NCBI GenBank assembly: GCA_028876335.1
Contig: JAGWSG010000214.1
Location: 1-33,531, forward strand
DNA length: 33,531 nt
Reading direction: 5' to 3'
Origin: Acidobacteriota bacterium
Lineage (GTDB): Bacteria; Acidobacteriota; Terriglobia; Terriglobales; Acidobacteriaceae
The notes under the pieces were generated by a model. It searched no databases and was not told the DNA's origin. It saw only the letters and a list, made by a program, of their open reading frames with translations. Positions within the stretch are counted from its first letter, which is position 1. Each line of letters starts with the position of its first letter. Below are positions 27,931 through 33,531 of this stretch, piece after piece. A program made the translations under genes and the position numbers.

Positions 27931-28212
27931 TGGATCTTTTCGTGAATTTCAAGAGTTGGCGTGGGCGGACTGGCAGGCGGCGGCAGCGGCTAGTCACTCA
28001 AGGTAGGAATTAAAATCCAAACAACACACCTGTGCCATATTGTGCGGTGCTGTAGCATGCTTGTTCGTCTACCATTAGAGATTCGGGAGAACAGTAAAGC
28101 GGATTGGTGGCTGGCTCAACCCGGGGCTTGCCGGGCAGATTGCCAGGACCCAGAGTTCATCGGCTCATAGCTTACTCAGGGAAGACTCCCGCATCAGGAG
28201 CGAGTACTCGTC

Positions 28213-31200
28213 ATGTGGATAGTCCGGCTGGCGCTTCGGCGACCCTATACTTTCGTCGTCTTCGCTCTGCTGATTCTGATACTGGGTGGCTATAGCATCG
28301 TCACGATGCCGACGGATATTTTTCCGAACATCGATATTCCCGTAGTCACGATTGTCTGGCATTATCAAGGCCTTTCAGCACAGCAGATGGCCAACCGCAT
28401 CACCTACAACAGCGAACGAGCGATGACCACGACGGTCAACGATATCGAACATATCGAGTCGCAATCGCTGAATAGCGTGGCCATCATTAAGGTCTTCTTT
28501 CATCCACACGTGAACATCGGCAGTGCGGTTGCGCAGATTACTTCCATCAGCCAGGTAATGCTGCGCCAGCTTCCCCCTGGAACTACGCCACCCTTCATCA
28601 TTCAATACAACGCGTCAAGCGTGCCCATTCTGCAGCTTGGTCTTTCCGGCGAAGGTCTGAATGAACAGCAGCTGAATGACCTTGCGACGCAGGCAATCCG
28701 TACGCAGCTCGCCACGGTGGAGGGTGCGCAGACGCCGTACCCCTATGGCGGCAAGCAGCGTGCGATCATGGTGGACCTGAATATACAGGCGCTTCAGGCC
28801 CGCGGGTTGAGCCCCGGCGATGTGGTTAACGCCATCTCCGCGCAAAATCTCATCGCACCTTCCGGCACGATGAAGATTGGTCACTTTGAATACACGATTG
28901 AAACCAACTCAGCACCGGAGTTAATTGAACAGCTCAACAATCTACCCATTCACACGGCGAATGGCGCGATTGTGTTTGTGCGCGATGTGGCACATGTGCG
29001 CGACGGAAATCCGCCGCAGACAAACATTGTGCGCGTGGACGGACGGCGCGCTATTTTGATGAGCATCAACAAGACGGGCTCGTCATCAACGCTGGACATC
29101 ATCAAGGAGATCCGGCAAAAGCTCGCCAGCCCTGCAGTGCGCGGCAATCTTCCGCCACAGCTTCAAATCAGCCCGCTGTCTGACCAGTCGATTTTTGTGC
29201 GTGGCGCTGTAAGTGGCGTGGTTCGGGAAGCAATTGTGGCCGCCTGCCTGACAGCGCTGATGATTCTCATCTTTCTGGGCAGCTGGCGGTCGACCATTAT
29301 CATCGCAGTTTCGATTCCGCTATCGATTCTGTGCTCGTTGGCGGCTCTGGCCGCGCTGGGCGAAACCATCAATATCATGACCCTCGGCGGCCTGGCGCTT
29401 GCCGTCGGCATTCTGGTCGATGACGCGACGGTCGCGATCGAGAACATCAATCGAAATCTGGAAGCAAGTAAAGAGCTGGAGCAATCGATTCTGGACGGCT
29501 CCGCGCAGATTGCCGTTCCGGCATTTGTGTCGACCTTGTCCATCTGCATTGTGTTTGTGCCGATGTTCTTTTTGACCGGTGTGCCGCACTATCTGTTTGT
29601 GCCGCTTGCCGAGGCAGTCGTCTTCGCGATGCTGGCAAGTTACCTTCTTTCGCGCACTGTAGTGCCCACTATGGCCAAGTTTCTTCTCCAGGAGCATGAC
29701 GATGCGGAAGCGGCGCGCAAGCGTGCAAGCCGTAATCCTTTCGTGATCTTCCAGATCGCGTTTGAATCCGGATTCGAGAAAATGCGGAATTTCTATGCGG
29801 GATTGTTGGTGATTTGTCTTGATCATGCAGCGATCTTCCTCATCGGTTTCTTCGCATTCACGGCGATTTCGGTTGCAGTGATCGTGCCGTGGCTGGGACA
29901 GGACTTCTTTCCTGCCGTGGACGCGGGACAGTTCAAAATTCATATTCGCGCTCGCGTGGGAACAAGGATTGAAGAGACAGCGGCCCTGTGCGACCGCATC
30001 GACAGCACGATTCGAGAACAGATTCCGCCCAAAGAGATGGTTTCGATTGTCGACAACATTGGACTTCCCTGGTCAAGCCTGAATCTCTCCTACTCCACTT
30101 CAGCTCCCGTGGGTCCGGCAGATGCTGATATTCAGGTGCAACTGGCTGAAAACCATCATCCAACCGAGGGATACATCGATCACCTGCGGCTAGTGCTGGC
30201 CAAACAGTATCCGGGCGTAATGTTTTATGTCGTCCCCGTCGACATCGTCACCCAGATTCTCGATTTTGGGTTGGCCGCACCGATCGACATCCAGGTTGTC
30301 GGAAACAAGTTGACCGCCAATCGCGCTCTTGCGGACAAGATTCTCAATCAGGTGAGCCAAGTGCCTGGCATCGTGGATGCGCGCATTCAGCAGCCTTTCA
30401 ACCTGCCGAACTGGACCGTCAATGTGGACCGCCTGCGAGCGCGGGATGTGGGCATGACGCAGGCAGATGTGGCCCAGAGCATTCTCGTAGCATTGAGCGG
30501 CAGCTTTCAGACCACACCAAGCTTTTACCTGGATCCGCGGACAGGTGTGACCTACAACGTGGAAGTTGTCGCGCCGGAGTATGACATGAATTCGCTCTCG
30601 TCGCTGAGGAGTCTTCCAGTGGTGGGATCTGCAAAGAGTGCGGAAAGCGATCCGGCGAGCTCGTCACCGACCTCGGCACCGGGCGCAGCGCATCCAATAC
30701 AGGTTGTTGGCAACATGGCGACGCTGGCTCCGGGAACGGAAATGGCCGAAGTGAGCCATTATGATGTGCAGCCGGTTCTGGATATTTTTGCCAATGTGGA
30801 AGGCACAGATCTTGGAACGGTGACACGCACAGTGCAGAACATTGTGAACAGCCACAAGAAAGATCTTCCGCGCGGATCGCACTTTGCCATCCGCGGCCAA
30901 AGCGAGACTATGGACAACTCTTACTTTGGTCTGCTGGCCGGACTGGTGTTTTCCATTCTGCTTGTTTATCTGTTGATTGTTGTCAACTTCCAGTCGTGGC
31001 TTGACCCGTTTCTGATTATTTCCGCTTTACCTGCGGCGCTGGCTGGCATTGTGTGGTTTCTTTTTCTTACCGGAACACGGCTAAGTGTTCCCGCGTTGAC
31101 AGGTGCCATCATGTGCATGGGCGTGGCCACAGCAAATTCGATTCTGGTGGTGAGCTTTGCACGTGAACAGCTAGAAGTGCTGGTGGGCGATGCGCGCAGG

Positions 31201-31476
31201 GCCGCGCTGAATGCGGGCTTTGTCCGCCTTCGTCCGGTGCTGATGACGGCGCTGGCGATGATTATCGGCATGTTGCCGATGGCGCTGGGACTGGGTGATG
31301 GCGGCGAGCAGAATGCACCGCTGGGACGCGCCGTTATCGGCGGACTCTTGCTAGCGACATTCGCGACACTATTTTTTGTGCCTACGTTTTTCGCAGTTGT
31401 GCATGGATGGTTAGAGCGCAAGCGGCGCGCGCCACGGCACGTGGAACTGAGTCCAGAATTTGATGAGTTTGACTAA
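28213..31476 (+). CDS. RND efflux permease (HAE1-like) of a second tripartite pump
   Basis: A 1087-residue inner-membrane RND permease of a different branch from the MdtB/C pair. It shows the N-terminal helix after a short basic stretch, and HYQGLSAQQMANRI, which marks the branch found with NodT-type partners. The proton-relay pair is D403-D404 in LVDDATVAIEN. It has an internal Ser/Ala/Pro insertion of about 26 residues (about 804-829, SAKSAESDPASSSP) at the position equivalent to the MdtC insertion. The C-terminal half holds the usual VLMTALAMIIGMLPMALGLG segment. The ATG has AGGAG about 12 bases upstream, a little far. It leads an operon with an adaptor 32 bases downstream and an outer-membrane factor. 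The substrate is unknown; it is not a CusA-type metal pump by motif. Confidence 0.92.
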   Translation: MWIVRLALRRPYTFVVFALLILILGGYSIVTMPTDIFPNIDIPVVTIVWHYQGLSAQQMANRITYNSERAMTTTVNDIEHIESQSLNSVAIIKVFFHPHVNIGSAVAQITSISQVMLRQLPPGTTPPFIIQYNASSVPILQLGLSGEGLNEQQLNDLATQAIRTQLATVEGAQTPYPYGGKQRAIMVDLNIQALQARGLSPGDVVNAISAQNLIAPSGTMKIGHFEYTIETNSAPELIEQLNNLPIHTANGAIVFVRDVAHVRDGNPPQTNIVRVDGRRAILMSINKTGSSSTLDIIKEIRQKLASPAVRGNLPPQLQISPLSDQSIFVRGAVSGVVREAIVAACLTALMILIFLGSWRSTIIIAVSIPLSILCSLAALAALGETINIMTLGGLALAVGILVDDATVAIENINRNLEASKELEQSILDGSAQIAVPAFVSTLSICIVFVPMFFLTGVPHYLFVPLAEAVVFAMLASYLLSRTVVPTMAKFLLQEHDDAEAARKRASRNPFVIFQIAFESGFEKMRNFYAGLLVICLDHAAIFLIGFFAFTAISVAVIVPWLGQDFFPAVDAGQFKIHIRARVGTRIEETAALCDRIDSTIREQIPPKEMVSIVDNIGLPWSSLNLSYSTSAPVGPADADIQVQLAENHHPTEGYIDHLRLVLAKQYPGVMFYVVPVDIVTQILDFGLAAPIDIQVVGNKLTANRALADKILNQVSQVPGIVDARIQQPFNLPNWTVNVDRLRARDVGMTQADVAQSILVALSGSFQTTPSFYLDPRTGVTYNVEVVAPEYDMNSLSSLRSLPVVGSAKSAESDPASSSPTSAPGAAHPIQVVGNMATLAPGTEMAEVSHYDVQPVLDIFANVEGTDLGTVTRTVQNIVNSHKKDLPRGSHFAIRGQSETMDNSYFGLLAGLVFSILLVYLLIVVNFQSWLDPFLIISALPAALAGIVWFLFLTGTRLSVPALTGAIMCMGVATANSILVVSFAREQLEVLVGDARRAALNAGFVRLRPVLMTALAMIIGMLPMALGLGDGGEQNAPLGRAVIGGLLLATFATLFFVPTFFAVVHGWLERKRRAPRHVELSPEFDEFD
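30625..30702 (+). other. Short Ser/Ala/Pro-rich insertion within the second pump's permease
   Basis: About 26 low-complexity residues lie between SLPVVGS and PIQVVGNMA, where related permeases usually pass directly into the (L/V)GN(M/L)AT strand. The segment matches, in position within the domain, the much larger insertion of the MdtC-like permease. Boundaries are approximate. Confidence 0.55.
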
Positions 31477-31508
31477 GCAACGATGAAGTACGATCCGGAG
31501 CAGCTTGC

Positions 31509-32747
31509 ATGAATCGCGTACCAAACAATTCGTCGCAACCGACACAGGGCCATGGGCACGACGATGTGCCAGTGCTGAATGAGACTCGACTCTCACCACG
31601 GATGACGGCAGTTGGTGCCGTGCTGATTGTGCTGGTGTTTGTCGTGCTGGCCGTGGTGGGAATTTTGAGCCGCATGCACAGCGACAAGGTTCTGGCCGAC
31701 ACGACCGCGGTGCTTGCAGCACCAACCGTTATTGCACTTCCGCCTCAGCCTGGAGCTCCGGTAGACAACTTTACATTGCCGGGCAACGTAACTGCTTATA
31801 CGGATTCACCCATCTATGCGAGGACCTCGGGTTATCTGACGCGCTGGTATTACGACATTGGCGCGCACGTGAGGAAAGGTGCGCTACTGGCGGAGATTTC
31901 ATCGCCGGAAGTGGACCAGCAATTGGCGCAGGCACAGGCAGACCTGGCGACGGCGGAAGCCAACGCGAGCAATGCGAAGATTCAGGCGAATCGCTATCAA
32001 GGATTGGTGCAGTCGAATGCGGTTTCAAAGCAGGATACGGACACGTTGGTAAGCCAGGCTGCTGCGACAGCTGCGGCGGTAAAGTCTGCGCAAGCCAACG
32101 TGCAGAGGCTGAAAGAGCTTCAATCCTTCGAGAAGGTATATGCGCCGTTCGACGGCGTGATTACGGCGCGTACGGTGGATACGGGGCAGTTGATTGACTC
32201 GGGTGCGGCGAAAGAAATGTTTCACATGCAGGCCGTTCACACGCTGCGCGTTTATGTAAATCTGCCACAGGTGTACGCGCCACAGGCAAAGATTGGGTCG
32301 ACATTCGACATCGTGTTCCCTGAACATCCGGGAAAGACTTTCACTGGAACCTTGGTGCGTACTTCGGATGCAATTGATCCAGCGAGCCGCACCCTTCTTG
32401 TTGAACTGGACATCAGCAATCGCACCGGCGAACTACTACCAGGTTCGTTGGCGCAGGTGCACTTCAAAGTGAAGACGCCGGCGCAGACATTTGTAATTCC
32501 AGTTGCGGCGCTGATCTTCCGCCATGAAGGCCTCCGTGTAGGCACGGTGGTGGATGGGCCAAAAGGGCCAGTTGCACATCTGGTGCCGGTGGTGATTGGG
32601 CAGGACGACGGCGCTACCGTCCAGATTGTGAACGGTCTAAGTGTCAGCGATAAGGTGATTCAAGACCCTCCGGACTCGCTGATCGAAGGCGAGCGGATTT
32701 CGCCGGAGAAGACAGATTCCGGACCTAAGGCGGAAGAGGACCAGTGA
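31509..32747 (+). CDS. Membrane fusion protein (periplasmic adaptor) of the second pump
   Basis: A 412-residue RND adaptor. A polar N-terminus (with GHGHDD) is followed by one membrane anchor (about residues 33-55, AVGAVLIVLVFVVLAVVGIL) and no lipobox. The lipoyl half-motifs and a long Ala/Gln-rich coiled-coil hairpin cover about residues 100-230 (VDQQLAQAQADLATAEA, then SVSKQDTDTL-like turn SNAVSKQDTD). A beta-barrel domain and a Lys/Glu tail (SPEKTDSGPKAEEDQ) follow. GGAG is eight bases before the ATG. Its TGA is two bases before the outer-membrane factor ATG, so the three genes are tightly packed and co-transcribed. It differs enough from the MdtA-like adaptor that the two pumps are unlikely to be simple duplicates. 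Confidence 0.92.
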   Translation: MNRVPNNSSQPTQGHGHDDVPVLNETRLSPRMTAVGAVLIVLVFVVLAVVGILSRMHSDKVLADTTAVLAAPTVIALPPQPGAPVDNFTLPGNVTAYTDSPIYARTSGYLTRWYYDIGAHVRKGALLAEISSPEVDQQLAQAQADLATAEANASNAKIQANRYQGLVQSNAVSKQDTDTLVSQAAATAAAVKSAQANVQRLKELQSFEKVYAPFDGVITARTVDTGQLIDSGAAKEMFHMQAVHTLRVYVNLPQVYAPQAKIGSTFDIVFPEHPGKTFTGTLVRTSDAIDPASRTLLVELDISNRTGELLPGSLAQVHFKVKTPAQTFVIPVAALIFRHEGLRVGTVVDGPKGPVAHLVPVVIGQDDGATVQIVNGLSVSDKVIQDPPDSLIEGERISPEKTDSGPKAEEDQ

Positions 32748-32749
32748 GC

Positions 32750-33531
32750 ATGAGAGCCGCCCAATTGAAGATGGGGCATATAGCCCTGGGAACTGCGCTG
32801 TGCGCGGCGCTCGGTCCTACCGCCTGCAAGCCCGTTGGGCCGAACTACGCGCCTGCGACTGTTACGGCACCGCCAGCTTACAAAGAAGCTGGCGGAGGAG
32901 CAGTGACTCCTCCGCCAAATCCAGATGGCGGAACCTGGCAGCCTGCCTCACCGTCCGATGGTCTTCTGCGCGGAGCATGGTGGGAAGTTTATAAAGATCC
33001 GCAACTCAACTCTCTGGAAGAGAAGATTGCTTCGTCCAACCAGACTCTCCGAGAGGCCGTGCAGGCTTACCTTGCTGCGCGTGATCAGGTGCGCGTGGCG
33101 CGGGCAGGTTTTTACCCCACAGCGTCGGCAGGCGTGTCCTTCGATCACAGTCGCATGTCGCACAACAGGCCGCTTGCAACAAGCAGCTCGAAGTCGAGTT
33201 ATAACGATATGGTCCTGGCCGGGCAGGCTGCATGGGAGCCGGACTTCTGGGGCCGAGTGCGACGCAGCGTGGAGGCAGCAACAGCCAATGCGCAGGCAAG
33301 CGCGGCTGATGCGGCCGTGGTAGATCTGAGCCTTCACGCAGAACTGGCACAGTATTACTTCGCGGTGCGTGGTCTGGACTCGCAAAGCCAACTTCTGCAA
33401 TCGACAGTTAGCGACTACGAGCACCAGCTGACTTTAACCGAAGAACGCCTTAAGGGCGGAGTGGCCACCGAGGCTGACGTGGCGCAGGCCAACACTTTGC
33501 TTGAGACCGTGCGAGCCCAGTTGATTGACGT
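32750..33531 (+). CDS. Outer-membrane efflux lipoprotein (NodT family), 3' end outside the window
   Basis: This gene is missing from the ORF track because it has no stop before the window ends; 260 codons are present. It encodes a TolC-like trimeric outer-membrane channel that completes the second tripartite pump. The N-terminus has a short signal peptide ending in PTAC at Cys26 (a lipobox with an unusual Pro at -3). KPVGPNYAPA, the normal NodT lead, follows. The first helical repeat contains WWEVYKDPQLNSL, the AQYYFAVRGLDSQ segment and the RLKGGVATEADVAQA helix. A full protein would be about 470-500 residues. The ATG is two bases after the adaptor stop, with AGGA about nine bases upstream. 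It could also serve the MdtABC-like pump, which has no channel of its own here. Confidence 0.92.
   Translation, partial: MRAAQLKMGHIALGTALCAALGPTACKPVGPNYAPATVTAPPAYKEAGGGAVTPPPNPDGGTWQPASPSDGLLRGAWWEVYKDPQLNSLEEKIASSNQTLREAVQAYLAARDQVRVARAGFYPTASAGVSFDHSRMSHNRPLATSSSKSSYNDMVLAGQAAWEPDFWGRVRRSVEAATANAQASAADAAVVDLSLHAELAQYYFAVRGLDSQSQLLQSTVSDYEHQLTLTEERLKGGVATEADVAQANTLLETVRAQLID

Larger units (their letters stand above)
27551..28212. other. 662-base divergent spacer between the two efflux operons
   Basis: No convincing gene is present. Track ORFs here (66-88 residues) are on clashing strands, Arg/Pro-rich and lack Shine-Dalgarno support. Read in the other frames it also shows no recognisable regulator. 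It carries the minus-strand candidate promoter and a nested hairpin region (27880-27930). It also has a small CCCGG/CCGGG hairpin at 28120-28135 in the plus-strand leader, and AGGAG 12 bases before the permease ATG at 28213. I found no clear plus-strand promoter. Confidence 0.5.

Noticed and set aside
27731-28013. Small ORFs on both strands in the efflux spacer
   Set aside because: They overlap each other on opposite strands, have no Shine-Dalgarno, and show no recognisable domain. I describe the spacer as gene-free instead.
29320-29943. 207-residue minus-strand ORF inside the second permease
   Set aside because: Antisense shadow of the permease gene with His/Arg-rich composition typical of reverse frames.

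Overview
The window (33,531 bases) is a dense, moderately GC-rich bacterial chromosome segment with little accessory DNA. I see no tRNA, rRNA, insertion sequence, phage gene or CRISPR array. The gene set suggests a Gram-negative heterotroph, most likely an Acidobacteriota member (Terriglobia/Acidobacteriaceae-like): secreted S9 and S10 peptidases, a bifunctional Rel, an MdtABC-like tripartite pump, and a second RND pump with a NodT-type outer-membrane factor. The Gram-negative assignment is firm, from the RND/MFP/OMF sets. The phylum is an inference from gene style only.

Left part (1-10 kb): a 5'-truncated prolyl oligopeptidase; a GAF-EAL cyclic-di-GMP phosphodiesterase; a small protein with a ribbon-helix-helix-like C-terminus; then, on the minus strand, a periplasmic cytochrome c followed by an RlmI-like 23S rRNA methyltransferase. 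Divergent from these is a full-length Rel (p)ppGpp synthetase/hydrolase, followed by a homocysteine S-methyltransferase, and a convergent six-helix membrane protein with a TTG start.

Middle part (10-19.7 kb): a D-alanyl-D-alanine carboxypeptidase carrying a C-terminal SPOR domain; a secreted S10 serine carboxypeptidase (TTG start) and a cold-shock protein, both on the minus strand; then a close-packed plus-strand set of PLP-dependent group II decarboxylase, aldose-1-epimerase-like protein and galactokinase, followed by a short-form alpha-glucan phosphorylase with a clear intrinsic terminator.

Right part (19.7-33.5 kb): two RND efflux operons in a divergent layout, separated by 662 bases with no convincing gene. 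On the minus strand is an MdtA-MdtB-MdtC-like set (adaptor plus two HAE1 permeases, translationally coupled, no outer-membrane factor). On the plus strand is a permease-adaptor-NodT set whose outer-membrane factor runs off the right edge and is absent from the ORF track. Two of the three permeases carry Ala/Ser/Thr/Pro-rich insertions at the same structural position, near the docking/PC2 boundary.

Several start codons were revised from the ORF track using Shine-Dalgarno positions: methyltransferase 5138, cytochrome 5612, homocysteine methyltransferase 8172, carboxypeptidase 10310, S10 peptidase 13452, galactokinase 16463. I found no clearly new multi-gene system. The best leads are the permease insertions, the structured gene-free pump-operon spacer, the possibly leaderless rel gene, and the decarboxylase-mutarotase-galactokinase cluster.
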